The notes: generated by a model not told the origin, from the sequence alone. Shown: positions 43,331 to 55,034, counted from the first letter of the stretch. The stretch is 64,000 nt of DNA from Doryteuthis pealeii (GCA_023376005.1 CM042138.1:89407290-89471289); one strand, 5' to 3'. A program made the numbers and translations.

Positions 43331-43686
43331 CTAACTATGAAGTTCATATGAATGACATCTAATGAATCTGTTTTTTCATATTTTCATGAAACAGTTGATG
43401 GGTGAAACCTTCACACAACTCTCAATTAACTAGTATTTACATCAAAGCTAAAGTTAGAGCCAGTAGAACAGATAAAACAATAAGCAAAATCAAGACTATT
43501 GTATATTTCAAAACCATTAACCATAGTAATTATTAATGACAATTGATGAAAACAAAATTCTCAAGTGGAAATTCATTCATTAAGATATCAACTTTGATGG
43601 CATTAATAAAATTTTTGCATGAAATTAGATATTTTCTGAAAGGAAATAATCTGACTCAAATAGCCGGTTCTTTGATATAAAAAGTA
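43331..43686. other. Non-coding stretch, nothing recognised
   Basis: No supported feature. Confidence 0.5.
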
Positions 43687-43927
43687 TTTGGGATGGCCTA
43701 AAGTCGGTATCAGCCAGAAAGCGAGGGAGTCTATCCCCTTTTCCATAGTGCTAGACCAAGGAGATTGTTTTTGCATCTGAGGTGAGCGCCACACCTACCA
43801 TCAGCTCCTCACTTTACCACACAGATCCCTGTGCTACTCATATGCTGAGTTGGTGAGGGCCATTATCGAACTTGGAAACTTGTGATTCCTAGTCGGATGC
43901 TCTACCAATTGAGCTAAACTGGCCCTG
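43687..43927 (-). repeat. tRNA-derived SINE, family A, near complete
   Basis: The tail GGATGGCCTAAAGTCGGTAT is at low coordinates. The tRNA-like head (CCAATTGAGCTAAACTGGCC in plus-strand reading) is at 43906-43925. The B box is at about 43860-43880. Confidence 0.9.
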
Positions 43928-44404
43928 ATATAAAAGATATAATGTGTTATATATATCTACATACTAATAATTGGGAACAGTTTGTTTGTCTGTCTTCTAT
44001 GAATTGCCAAACAGCTTGACATGGAGCTACTTAATTTGGTATGCATGCTTGGACCCAAGAGAAGTTTTAACATAAAATGATTTTTTCCCTTATTAGAAAA
44101 GGAGAGATTTTCAACAAGAGTGGATCTTTAATAATAAACAATTATCATTAGGAATCCATGTTGCTGCAAAACATTATTGATTGTACAGAATTTCAATTTT
44201 CAAATTGAAAAAGTAAAAATATTTGTCTTAATAAATAATTATTCATATTTGATTATATGTTGCTCATTAGATTCAGAGATTGTTTTTAAAAGATGTAGAT
44301 ATAAAAAAGAATATTGAACATCACTGCTTATTCTAACAAACAATTCAGACAAAAAAACCAAAAATGTTTAATAATGATTTAATAATGTTTGATAAAACTT
44401 TATA
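43928..44404. other. Non-coding; Helitron-like 5' block at 43955
   Basis: TCTACATACTAATAATTGGG followed by TTTGTTTGTCTGTC resembles the 5' part of Helitron-like repeats. The 3' end is not visible. Confidence 0.4.
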
Positions 44405-44690
44405 TATTCACCAACCTCTTGCCTCATAAGTAGGATGCAACATAAGTCAGTTTTAAGCAGAGTTTAACAGGTTTGAATTCTGAGTTTTCCTTCTATTAGA
44501 CTGGTTTCCATACCAAGGTTTAACAGCTGTGCTTACTATTTACTCATAGCTGGAAGGAGAAGAGTTAGATTCATACCTTTTCCAAGGGTGTAGCGCTATG
44601 TTGAAATGCAACCAGCCTTATCCAGGATTTGAACTCATGTCACCATGTCCATTTTCTATGATGATAACCATTACACCACAAAACACCTAT
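44405..44690 (-). repeat. SINE family B, near complete
   Basis: 3' part with CATAAGTAGGATGCAACATAAG at low coordinates. The B-box-like CCAGGATTTGAACTC lies near 44622, and the head with ATAACCATTACACC near 44665. Confidence 0.85.
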
Positions 44691-45672
44691 TGGTAAAACT
44701 CTTTAGTGTCACTCCCTTATTTTAAAATGCATTTCTCTATAAAAAGTCATTAAATTTTTCACATTAATAGTAACTAGCAAAAAACAAAAAAACAAAACAA
44801 TCAAAAAAATGCTTTCTGGGCAGTGTAAAAATTAATTCTTGAAAAGATATTGTGGGTGGGAGTTCAAAATTCAGTGTCAGAGGGTTTGTATCATAATTAA
44901 GTAAAAATCATCAAATTTATTAAGGGGTAAAAAATAAAACCATGGAAACTTAGTTCTGTTAACTTTAAATATATATTAAAATTAAAAAACAATATATAAA
45001 TATATAATACTCGGCATGTATTTATTAAAACTTGTTTTAAAAAACAATGAGGATTGTCTTTGGTTGCATGTTCATATTTTGAGTGTATCTATTCTGTTAG
45101 TATGATTTTGTAAGCAGTGACGTCATTTTGGTTACAACGTGAGACCAAATCTTCATTATTAATAGAAGATATTAGGTTCATAAGATAATAAAAATATAAT
45201 TGGTAAATGTCTTTTCTGATATGCGTATTTTTGTTTCATAGTGACAATTACTATTTGTAACCATTGCGTGTAAATATTTAAAAAAATATTCTAAAATAAC
45301 TATATTGATCAAAATTTTCACTTTTAACCTCATATAATTGGTACTTCAGCTAGTGTAATATATAATATCTCAAGCCAAAGATAACTGATAGCTTCATCTT
45401 TTAATTTTATCTTTCTGCATTTGATCTTAGTACAACTTACTATATAGACAAATCAGACCACATTTTCATCAATTTTTGCAAAAAGAAGCCAACATTGTCT
45501 ATTTTTGAACACTCCATTTTAGTTTGCTTTCTAAAGCCTCCTGGTATGCATCAAGAGATAAGGAATTGATATTCCTTCTATTAATGAGTGACATTTTCAC
45601 CAAGCAGATAACTGATGCTCTTATAAGCTAAAGGCCATGGGGTTAATATCACTAAAAGGTCCTACATGTACT
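44691..45672. other. Non-coding stretch up to the assembly gap
   Basis: Nothing recognised. Confidence 0.5.
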
Positions 45673-45682
45673 NNNNNNNNNN
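45673..45682. other. Assembly gap of 10 N
   Basis: The only unresolved bases in the window. A fixed run of ten N usually marks a gap of unknown length, so distances across it are not reliable. Confidence 0.99.
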
Positions 45683-45830
45683 CAGATATATGTCATTGAA
45701 TTCTTCCAAGTGAATAAAAGATGTACCCATTGACATTTATCCAACACTTTTATTGTAGTGCCTGTAGCCATTATAATGTCTGTGGAAATCAATAAGAGAC
45801 ATTACTTTTGGAGCATCCCTCATATTTTTA
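45683..45830. mobile_element. Mariner-type terminal remnant beside the gap
   Basis: ATTACTTTTGGAGCATCCCTCAT at the right is the complement of the mariner terminus at 17748. The block AATGTCTGTGGAAATCAATA matches the ATTTATTTCCATGGAAACT subterminal block there. The other end may be in the gap. Confidence 0.65.
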
Positions 45831-46440
45831 ATGGTTTCTATTAAACAGTTGATAACACTATTGTACCTGGTTTGATTATTAACCAACTAACAAGATTACT
45901 AATTCCTCTTTCAAAGAGAATCCCAGCTAAAAAATTTTTTAAATTTATAAAGTTTTGTGATCAATAGCCAATCATTTATTCCAAGTAGAAATTATCCTAA
46001 ACTCCTTGTTCAGCCATTTTGCACTCATCGTTGATTAATTATTGATTTGGGTTTTACTGAGAAAAAAATACAAAAAGATCAATTGTTAAAAATCCTTTCT
46101 TTTGGCAACCTATGCAATGCCACCTTCAATAGTTTCCTCTAACCTAAAAAATAAATTAATAAAGTTACAGTGAAAGGAAGTTTCATTTAATTTTGTTTTA
46201 TTTTTAATTTTCTAATATCTTCTATCTAATATATTAGGGTAGGAAAGTTCAGCTGTCATTTTGGAATATCCCAGTTTATTTTTAAAATCTATTTGCTGAA
46301 AATCTGACCTTGTTTGAAATAATTAACTCTGAATCAAATCTTTCAAACCTGACCCCATAGAAACTTTGCTTTAATTAAAAAGAAACCAGCAACGATTAAA
46401 GATCAATATGACATTTTAATGATTTATTTTGGAGTTACAT
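45831..46440. other. Non-coding stretch, nothing recognised
   Basis: AT-rich. Confidence 0.5.
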
Positions 46441-46444
46441 ATAT

Positions 46445-46560
46445 ATTTACCAAACTTTTCACACAAGCAGAATGTGACACAAGGTAAATTTCTTAAGTCG
46501 ACTTTAACCAGTTTGAATTCAGATTTTTCCTTGTTAATCATGCTCATGTGGAGGGCTTGG
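46445..46560 (-). repeat. SINE family B, 3' fragment
   Basis: AGAATGTGACACAAGG and AACCAGTTTGAATTCAGA-type blocks are the complement of the 3' part of family B. Confidence 0.6.
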
Positions 46561-46563
46561 TAA

Positions 46564-46644
46564 ATAAATATAATATATATATATACATATACATATACAT
46601 ATATATATATATAACACACACACAACAAATATTATATATATTAT

Positions 46645-46676
<32 letters not shown>

Positions 46677-46680
46677 GATA
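46564..46680. repeat. Compound (TA)n and (CA)n microsatellite cluster
   Basis: TA, then CA, then TA, then CA runs, with only short interruptions. Confidence 0.9.
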
Positions 46681-46879
46681 ACATACCCCGGCTGATACTC
46701 TACTCTCTAACTTTACACCCCAACTCCTTATCTATCTACCTAAGAGTTACCATGAAGACTGCTAAAATTTAGTTTAACTATATATATATAACAATGTTTT
46801 AGATATTACTTTTTGCAAGAAGACATTGGGATATCAAGGTCTAAAGTGAAGGTGTGCAATTTTAAATTGTCTTTTAACA

Positions 46880-47510
46880 AGACATTCGGTAGTCATACTT
46901 GATTGTGCTTTTGTTTGTTTTGTTTTACAGCATATCAACCTCAGTGGGTCATTTAATGCCGGCAAAGTTTTGAAAGATGTGTAGTGATAGTTTGGAAGAA
47001 ATTTTTTTTAAACTCAATTTTTTTAAAAACTCAAATTTGTTTGTAAACCAATTTCTACTTAACCCATACATGGGACCCTAACAGGTACTATCACTCTGGG
47101 TTAGAGTGTACCTGGGAGCAATGATGATGAAGGGTGCTCCACATTCCCCAGACCTCTAGAACTGGAGCCTCACATCAGTTAGAGTTTAATGTCATACTTG
47201 GACATTAAGACCCTCAGCCACCACCTTCTAGTACATATATATGAAAAAAGGGTTGGGGCTTGCCATAAGGGTAATAGGTTCAGAACAATCATATAGGTGC
47301 CAGAGCTTGACATGACCAACCGATTGATTGGAGGGGTCTTTCTGACTGCCTTTCTAGCCTAAGTAAGGGGCAAATGGGGTGCTGCGTGTCATGGATTGTT
47401 CAACCACCAGGATCACAGGTTTCCACCCGTGGCCCATTTGAGGGAATCTTACCCTTCTGCAGAGGTGTAACTGGTGTATTCTAAAACCCCACTGACAGGG
47501 CTGATTGTGT
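46880..47510 (-). repeat. Family D repeat, most complete inverted copy
   Basis: The tail TTTACAGCATATCAACC and CATTTAATGCCGGCAAAG is followed by GGGACCCTAACAGGTAC, CTCTGGGTTAGAGTG, GGGTTGGGGCTTGCC, GCCTAAGTAAGGGGC and CAGAGGTGTAACTGG. No frame is open. Confidence 0.85.
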
Positions 47511-47522
47511 TTTTAAATGTGT

Positions 47523-47526
<4 letters not shown>

Positions 47527-47572
<46 letters not shown>

Positions 47573-47577
47573 ATATA
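47527..47577. repeat. (TA)n microsatellite
   Basis: Nearly pure TA. Confidence 0.95.
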
Positions 47578-47880
47578 AACTAGCAAAATGGCACATCATA
47601 TTGAGATTTTTATAGAGCAATACACTTAAAATGCCTTAACTTTGAAAATAAAACAATTTTGAATCTAAATTAGCACAGAATAATAATTAGGCCAGGTTTG
47701 TATTCAAGATAAAAAAATTTCATAATCAGCTAAATTCTCGATATAATGAAGATAAGAATAAAAGGTTAATTAGAATCACATTTACGCCTTCCTAAATAGA
47801 AGCATCAATATAATTATGGACCACTGTTACAATAGGAACCTAACCAATCTACAGGTCATCTAATCCTAAGCAAAAATTAA
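47578..47880. repeat. Dispersed repeat shared with 53515-53775
   Basis: Aligned blocks: TTATAGAGCAATACACTTAAAATG with TTATTAGAGTTATACAC, then TTAATTAGAATC and CCTAAATAGAAGCATC with CTAATTAGAATC and CCTAAACAGAAGCATC. About 300 bases. The sequence AAACTAGCAAAATGGCAC at its start could be an inverted Helitron 3' end. Confidence 0.6.
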
Positions 47881-48935
47881 TAAACATAGCTCAATATCTT
47901 GATATATTTATACAAATCCACTGTATTGATTTTTATCAACTCAAGTAAAGAAAAAAAAAAGTACTTCTAAATTAAAAAAGAACCGATATAATTATTTTAC
48001 ATACAAAGCTCTGTTTGGTATGAGGTCAAAACAATAACCGAATTGGTTTGTGGGATGAACTGATAACCATCACACTAGGAGCCAGATTCAACACCTAATT
48101 CTATTCTGAGGTATTTCGGCAATCAAATACATGTTTCTTCCATCATAAGTTCTGGTTATTTGAATAGATTCACATGAGATCTCACAGAGACTAGATTGTT
48201 TTTATTGAGGGAATTCCAATGAAAAAGAAAAAAATATGATATAAAAAAAAATGCCTGTAGTAGTTTGATAAATACCACAAACACCAAAGCTAACTTCATC
48301 TAAAAATTTAGTGCCAAGGCGAGTTATGTAAAAAACAATTTCAATAGAAACTCACATCACGTGGAGTTGAGTCCAAATTCTGGAACAAAAATGAGCTTTT
48401 TCCAATGATGCATTTTCAACATGTTTTTCACTGATGTTCACCTAGTATGCAAAACTGGCCTCAGGTGTATTCCTTTTCCTTTAGCAATTATATAAAATAA
48501 GTTCTAGATTTTCACCCCCAACTGCTTGGCACTGGCTTGTTGCCCATTGTTCATGTCAGAAATTACTGGAATGACTGGTGGTACTCTAAGAGCATTCATT
48601 TCTGGGTTTCCTCTGAAGAATGAATGATACTAATCTACTTTTTACTCTCTGGTAAACATCAGTAGAAAGATAAGCAAAATATGGAATTACATTCAACAAC
48701 AAGCCCCATATTTTCACATTGACCTCATTTGTTCAGCTATTATCAATTAGTTATATATTTATTTCTAATCTAAAATTCTAAACTGTTTTCTTATATTATA
48801 TTAATTATCTCTACTGTACTCAGTGGGACTGGAAAGTTTTCACTCCCAAAATGTGCCAAGTGTGTTGACTTGCAGTGTAAGTGTGTTCATTTGTAGAATC
48901 AATTCTTAATATAGAGGCTAGTATTAATTGTACAA
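47881..48935. other. Non-coding; weak coding-like segment on the minus strand near 48525-48650
   Basis: The minus strand near 48525-48650 encodes MNALRVPPVIPVISDM then NNGQQASAKQLG and stops, and a shifted frame upstream is open. It may be a piece of an old gene copy. I do not recognise it, and it has no splice-site support. The rest has nothing recognised. Confidence 0.3.
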
Positions 48936-48939
48936 ATTT

Positions 48940-49160
48940 ATTCTTTGCATTTCACTTCACACTAATGCCCTTGGGAAAGGCACAAAACAATCTCTTCTTA
49001 CAGCTCTGTGTAATTAATAAGGAAAACTTGCTTCTTTAGTCTCACTAAGGCAACCAATCTAGGAGAAGGAAAACTCTGAATTTAAACTAGCAGTAATCCA
49101 CTTTAAAAAATTACCTTGTGTTGCATCCTGCTTATAATGGAATTGCATAAATACATGCAC
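48940..49160 (+). repeat. SINE family B, partial
   Basis: TTTGCATTTCACTTCACAC, CCTTGGGAAAGGCAC, AACTCTGAATTTAAAC, and ACCTTGTGTTGCATCC. Confidence 0.8.
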
Positions 49161-49170
49161 ACATACACAC

Positions 49171-49225
<55 letters not shown>
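49171..49225. repeat. (TA)n microsatellite
   Basis: Pure TA run, bounded by GT and AC dinucleotides. Confidence 0.95.
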
Positions 49226-49229
<4 letters not shown>

Positions 49230-49233
<4 letters not shown>

Positions 49234-49464
49234 AGGTTTGTCAAAAAGGTATCAAGATTTTTTGTACTTTTTGACATACCTTGTATTCTGAAAAGAAATA
49301 ACGTTCCATTCATTAATTTTTTTCAGAAGACAAGGTATGTCAAAAAAGTACCAAGTTTAAAGCTGTATTTACCAAGATAGAAATGAAGAATAAATGAATG
49401 TTATTTTTTTCAGAATACAAGGTGTGTCAAAAAGTTAAAAAATTTCAATACTTTTTGACATACC

Positions 49465-49470
<6 letters not shown>
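49230..49470. mobile_element. Mariner-type MITE cluster between TA arrays
   Basis: Five modules related to AAGGTRTGTCAAAAAAGTA lie at 49234, 49270 (inverted), 49333, 49420 and 49450 (inverted). They are separated by AACGTTCCATTC and GTATTTACCAAGATAG blocks, as in the other copies. The arrangement indicates two or more merged elements. Confidence 0.85.

Positions 49471-49471
<1 letters not shown>

Positions 49472-49515
<44 letters not shown>
49472..49515. repeat. (TA)n microsatellite
   Basis: Pure TA run after the MITE cluster. Confidence 0.95.
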
Positions 49516-49517
<2 letters not shown>

Positions 49518-49735
49518 AATTTTAATTATGCCCTTAGTAAAGGCATGAAACAATTTCTTTTCCACTCAGCTATGAATAAATAATAGGACTGACTGGGTTC
49601 TTTAGCCTTGGTAAGGCAACAAGCCTAAGAGATGGAAAACTCTAAATTCAAATCAACTGTACTCGGCTTAATAAAAATGACCTTGTGTCAAATCTTGCTC
49701 ATGGCAGAGGAGTTAGGTAATTACATATAAATTTA
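49518..49735 (+). repeat. SINE family B, partial
   Basis: CCTTAGTAAAGGCATGAAAC, CAGCTATGAATAAATAATAG, GAAAACTCTAAATTC and CCTTGTGTCAAATCTTGC. Confidence 0.8.
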
Positions 49736-49803
49736 TTCTTCATAAATGTTGTTTATTGGTGGTGAAATAGAAAAGAAAGTTATACAAAATATGGAATAAC
49801 GTA

Positions 49804-49986
49804 AGGGAGTGCTGAAAAGTTCTTGGACTGATGATGAAGAGAGAACATACATGGGATATATTCATCTAGCAATTAATCACATTTGCCACAATGTTTCTGC
49901 AATTTCTTTACCCTCAGTCACACAAAAATTTCAATTAAAAAAATTTCCATCTTGGTTAAGCTGTGGACTTTTCAGCACCCCTCATG
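49804..49986. mobile_element. Small MITE with TA target
   Basis: Left end AGGGAGTGCTGAAAAGTTC and right end complementary to GAGGGGTGCTGAAAAGTCC, about 18 bp of inverted repeat. TA lies at 49802-49803 and 49987-49988. Size about 183 bp. The contained open frame (49809-49997) is chance. Confidence 0.8.
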
Positions 49987-49988
49987 TA

Positions 49989-50925
49989 AAAATATAATGA
50001 CTAGAAATTAATCACAAAAGAGGACAAATTCTGGTCTTTGTTAATTAACTACCACCCCACTAACCACAAAATTTATGGTCTTCCCAAAACCCATGAATCG
50101 GAGATTCCTTTGAGGCCAATTATCTCTGGCATATATCTAAAACTGGTCATAATTTTAATTTCAATAATGCCACAATATTAGCTCATATACATAATGAAAG
50201 ATTGAAACAAGTTTTTGAAACTGGTGCAATTTTGCTTTTACCCTCCCTTAACGCTCAGTCTGGATTTTTCAACATATCCCCTTTCTTAGGTAAATTAGTT
50301 CTAAATAGCTACAACATACCAAACTTGAATTAATCATCTTTCCATACAAATTTAAACTTATTTTATCTTTATGAATTAAATTTATTCTGTCATTTCACTT
50401 ATCCTCATAGTGGCTATGTTGTTATACAAAAAATCAAATTACTTAATGATTTAAACACACAGATGTAATATTAGATTAGATTAGATTATAATAAGAATAA
50501 CACAACACTAAATCAGATTGGGTAATTCAAACACACTGTTCCAACACATATCCTAAACTACTCATACTTAATTTAATGATAATAAATTCAGACAATGTAT
50601 ACTTTTCTTGTCTTGCTTCTTTAGCTTCTTTAAACACATATATATTGGGTGAAAAATATGTCTCTAAGAAATATGTCATACTTTTGAGCATCTTTGCTTA
50701 TTCCAATCACATTCTTAACTTTCAAAAATGAATGCTGTTCAAAATACAGTTAGGAGCATTTCTACATATACAATTTTAAACTTCAATTATTTAAAAAAAA
50801 ATCCATCACTGTTCAGACAAGAAATTTTCCATCTTAATGTCCTGATGAAGGTTATTAAAAAACAAAACATTTTAATGTTGACTTCTCTATCAAGAATAAA
50901 TTCATCTTTTTGGAATACTTTGTTT
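49989..50925. other. Non-coding stretch, nothing recognised
   Basis: Open frame at 50728-50967 has no recognisable content and runs into a TA array. Confidence 0.5.
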
Positions 50926-51063
50926 TATATATATATATATACACACACACACATATATATTGGGTGAAAAAATATGTATTCATCCTTCGGAATACTTGTT
51001 TTTTCTTATTTACATATCTACATACTATTGAATTTATCTATCTATATATATATATATATATAT
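50926..51063. repeat. Two TA microsatellites and a direct repeat
   Basis: TA/CA tract at about 50927-50962 and TA tract at about 51044-51063. The sequence TATATTGGGTGAAAAA occurs near 50642 and again near 50955. Confidence 0.85.
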
Positions 51064-51124
51064 CATAGTTTTCATCAGGAAAATTACATGGCAAGATAAA
51101 ATCCCTCTCTCTTAGAGATACCTA

Positions 51125-51290
51125 GAATGTATTGATTGCATTACCTACATAGGGGTAAGACACCTCCCTGAAAAAGGGGGTTCTTTGGTATGACACTAAA
51201 CTGCAATTGATGGTGAGCCTCCAGTTTTGGAGCTCTGGAGAGTATGGATTCCCCCTTTATTTTCATTATTCCCAGGTCCAATCTTAATGG
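51125..51290 (+). repeat. Family D repeat, partial
   Basis: TTGCATTACCTACATAGGGG, GGTATGACACTAAACTGC and TGGAGAGTATGGATTCCCCC. Confidence 0.7.
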
Positions 51291-51570
51291 TTGGTCAACA
51301 TTAGTGTGTCCATGTGTTGGAGTCCATAGGAGAACATTGCTTATGAACTTGTCCTTACTTATCCATCAGTTCCCAGCATGTCTTTGTCTTCTTATTTGGA
51401 TGGTTTGTGAGATAGGAAGTAATTGTCCATACAACTACTGTTTTGTATGGTAATACTTCTAGGATCTGTTCTGAAAATCCCACAGCATCCTCGTATAGTT
51501 CTCATTTAGCTTTTTCTTCAATTGTTTCTTTAGAGTCCAAGTTGTGCAACCATAGAGTAGTAATGACACA
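51290..51570 (-). mobile_element. RTE-like LINE, 3' fragment
   Basis: Aligned with 8197-8500 and 31540-31800 (GTGTCCATGTGTTGGAGTCC, CCCAGCATGTC, TTGGATGGTTTGTGAGATAG). Minus-strand orientation. No intact frame. Confidence 0.75.
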
Positions 51571-52430
51571 GCTAATGTTAAATAATAAAACAACAAAAAA
51601 CCTGTTTTATTTATAGACTTATAAGTTCTCTACTTCCTTTTTTTAATAAAATATATACAGAGCAAGAAGAAAATTATTTTCAAAGGATCTTACAACTTAC
51701 AAAATCCTTTCTTCTTTTTACTGGCATGTAGAAAACTGATACTGTCAGTTAACTGATTCCATTGCTGATATGACTCTTGTAGCAGAAAAATGGGGAGAGG
51801 TGAAGATGATACTATGAAGCTTAAAAAGTTAAAAATACCAAACAAACAATATTTTGGATGGGATTCAAAGAAAACATTGAGAAAGGGAATCTAAAAATTT
51901 TTCTTTGCTTTTCCATTTTTTTCATTTTGGTTTTTCTGCAAAATGTTCTAATTTAGGGAAGAAAAACAAATCTGACACTATTTTTTAATTTTTTTTTATT
52001 TGGGAATTTTGTTATCAGTGCAAAAATAAATCCCTTATTGTTGGTAATTTAAGAAAATCTTTTAGTTTTTAGTGACAAGAATCACAGATGGATTCTTACA
52101 AACTAGCAAACACATTTGTTTAGGGGGGGGGGTCACTTATCTTGTTCAAATTTCTTAAATTTCAGTATCAAAACATTTCAATAATTAAGGAATGATAGTT
52201 TACTGATTTGAATGATAGTGTGAACATTGTTTTCTCTTTAATTCTAATTTTACAGAAAAACCTTATTTAATTCCTAACATGGTTAGTAAAACAACTCATC
52301 AAATCTCATGAATTCATTAATAAAAAAAAATTCTGAAAATATTATTTGTACTAAAGTCAGAGCATATCCATGAATATAAAAGTGTAATAATGCTGAATAT
52401 TCTACATGTAATTTACCCAATTAGCATTGG
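51571..52430. other. Non-coding stretch, nothing recognised
   Basis: G run near 52120-52130. No exon or repeat match. Confidence 0.5.
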
Positions 52431-52435
52431 ACAAG

Positions 52436-52905
52436 AGAGATCACTTGGGATACGAAACGAGCTAGGAGATAACTTGGGATACGAAACGAGCTAGGAGATA
52501 ACTTGGATACGAAACGAGCAAGGAGATAACTTGGGATACGAAACGAGCAAGGAGATAACTTGGGATACGAAAAGCGATGATAACTTGGGATACGAAACGA
52601 GCGAGGAGATAACTTGGGATACGAAACGATCGAGGAGATAACTTGGGATACGAACGATCGAGGAGATAACTTGGGATACGAAACGAGCAAGGAGATAACT
52701 TGGGATACGAAACGAGCGAGGAGATAACTTGGGATACGAAACGAGCGAGGAGATTACTTGGGATACAAAATGAGCGAGGAGATAACTTGGGATACGAAAT
52801 GAGCGAGGAGATAACTTGGGATATGAAACGAGCGAGGAGATAACTTGGGATGCGAAACTAGCGAGGGGATAGCTTGGGATGCGAAACTAGCGAGGAGACA
52901 GTTTG
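52436..52905. repeat. 29-bp minisatellite, about 16 units
   Basis: Unit ACTTGGGATACGAAACGAGC followed by GAGGAGATA (29 bases). Units 1-4 read GCTAGG or GCAAGG at the variable part, and middle units read GATCGAGG. The last two units drift to GATGCGAAACTAGC. One unit (near 52559) is shortened. The tract is richer in CpG than its surroundings. The minus-strand frame across it is a shadow of the repeat. Confidence 0.95.
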
Positions 52906-53095
52906 AAATGGTTCCTCTTCCTTGTAAATAATTGTCATAGTTCTAAAACCAGAAGTGTTAGCTGTGACAACTTTTTGATCAGCAAAAATAGAAATGCTTT
53001 CACTAAAAGGACACTGGAAGGAAATTTAAAATGCACAAGATTACAAAGTTTGTTACAGACACTATACAGGTTTGTATTAATATGAAAATTGAATG
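52906..53095. other. Non-coding stretch
   Basis: Nothing recognised. Confidence 0.5.
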
Positions 53096-53099
53096 AACA

Positions 53100-53400
53100 A
53101 TAATCTCAAACATTTGGTATATCATACACAAGAAAAGGTAAGTGCTCAAACCCTCTTTCATGGAGTCAAAGAGATGATAGTCTGAAGGCTTTAAATCTGG
53201 TATGTATGGAAGATGTGGTAAAGTTGTCCACCGAAATGAGGCAATTTTCTCCCATGTCCTAATGTTTGTGTGTGGTCAAACATTGTCATGCAGAAGGAGG
53301 ACATTGTCGATTGACAAGTTGGGTCTTACTCATCAGATTCTTGCTCTGAGTCTTGTTAGGGTCTCAGTGTAGGCCTTAGTTTTATTTTTTTTAAAGTTCA
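53100..53400 (-). pseudogene. Mariner transposase remnant, good motif content
   Basis: On the minus strand the sequence reads AYTETLTRLRARI, then two stops, then SIDNVLLLHDNV, a stop, PHTNIRTWEKIASFRWTTLP and PYIPDLKPSDYHLFDSMKEG. HDN and PDL.PSDYHLF are the second and third catalytic-acid regions of mariner transposases. Three in-frame stops make it inactive. No terminal repeats were identified. Confidence 0.9.
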
Positions 53401-53514
53401 CATGAAATAAAGAAAATGGCATTATTTTTTGACTCACCCTCATATCATCCTATTCTTTCATGAATCATTATCCTAATTTTTATTATGTTTGTATACAACC
53501 CTAACCCAGCAAAA

Positions 53515-53775
53515 ACACTAAATCCTAGCAAGATTTTTATTAGAGTTATACACTTAAAATGATTTAGCTTATAGAATAAAGTAATTTCCACTCCAGACTG
53601 CAACTGAATGATAATTTTGTGGAGTTTTCATACACACTAAACATCATTTTTTAATCATCCAAATTTTGATGTAACAGGGATCACTATAAAAAGCTAATTA
53701 GAATCTGTCACTCATTCCTAAACAGAAGCATCGATATCATCATGGACAACTATTACAGCAGAATCGAATGTATTT
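53515..53775. repeat. Dispersed repeat shared with 47578-47880
   Basis: Second copy of that pair, in the same orientation, clearly diverged. Confidence 0.6.
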
Positions 53776-55034
53776 ATGAAGAGTCTTGTATATTTCTATT
53801 ATTCTGTAATTATACTTATGTAATTTAATCATTATTAATTAATCTTATGACAAGTGAGGTTATAGATAACAGCTTACTGTCAATGACCGAGTTATTTTAT
53901 TGCTATTGTTTCATCAGGGGATTAATACACTGAATCTAATCATTAATAAGTTGAGTATGATTGAGTTTTCTGTTGGAATGAAACAACATATGACATAAAC
54001 AAAGATTAATATAAAGCCTTAGATATTGCACAGAGTTCTATGTCAGTTTTTGGACAGTTCATGTTAGATGATATTAACTCAAACATCAAATGATCATCTC
54101 TGAAATACAGACACTAACACAACAAGATGGATTAAACCTAAATACAACACAAACGTTTTCATCCAAGCTGTACAATGTTATTAAACCATACTTAATTGTT
54201 ATTAAAAAGAAAATTATGTATTTAATAAACAGTTATCACTACCTTAACATTCAGATTTATTTGCACTTATTTTATTTACTACTAGCAGAGCTACCCAGGG
54301 TTTAAAAAGTTAAAAATAAATTTCTAATCTATATTTATACATAGATTAATAAAAATTCTTTTTCTATATATTTGTTTTATTATCTTTCATTCTTTATATA
54401 TTCTTGTCTTTATGTTGTTTATTTTTTATAATTCTTCTTGTTTGTATTTTTTCTTTTATTTGCTTTTTATTTGCTTTTTGTTATGTTTTTATCCTTTATT
54501 AATTTGTTTTATCTTTTAATCATTTTTCAAAATTAATTTCTTATCATTGATTTATACCATTAATATATTTTTTATTTATCTTTTCTTATGGAAAATGAGT
54601 GGTAAAAATTCTTTTCAACCATCTCTTGGACAAAAATAGGGAGCAGATTTTATTTGTTTTTTGCTGGTCTCCACCAATTTTCCTTTCCTTTATAAAGGAA
54701 TGGGATGATCCAGGGTTTAAACTTGCTTCCCAAGTCCATTTCTATGCATATACATATATATTTTCTTATTTTTAAATTACGCACATTATACAATTTAAAT
54801 ACAAATAAACTGATTTTATGCTTTAATATTAAATATTTTAAATGCCTTTATTTTCCATTGGTAGATTCTCTGTGCTGTGCTGAAAATCACAATCATCATC
54901 TATGAAATTGTCATGTAAATTCTAATATAAAAGAAAAAAGCTTTAACTTTTTAAAAGTGTTTAACAATAAGTTTTGCCAAAAGTAAACCTAGTGGTAAAA
55001 ACTAAGAGTGAACAACTATTGCAAATATACTAAC
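53776..55034. other. Non-coding; inverted Helitron 3' end at 54282
   Basis: On the minus strand the sequence AACCCTGGGTAGCTCTGCTAG ends at 54282 with T after it, fitting a Helitron 3' end. The matching 5' end was not found. The stretch 54350-54560 is AT-rich low complexity. Confidence 0.45.

Noticed and set aside
52421..52690. Minus-strand open frame with a repeated SYPKLSPRSF-type peptide
   Set aside because: The frame is only the minisatellite read in one frame; unit-length changes break it.
52436..52905. Regular repeats that might look like a CRISPR array
   Set aside because: Units are contiguous at 29 bp without unique spacers, and the window is eukaryotic. It is a minisatellite.
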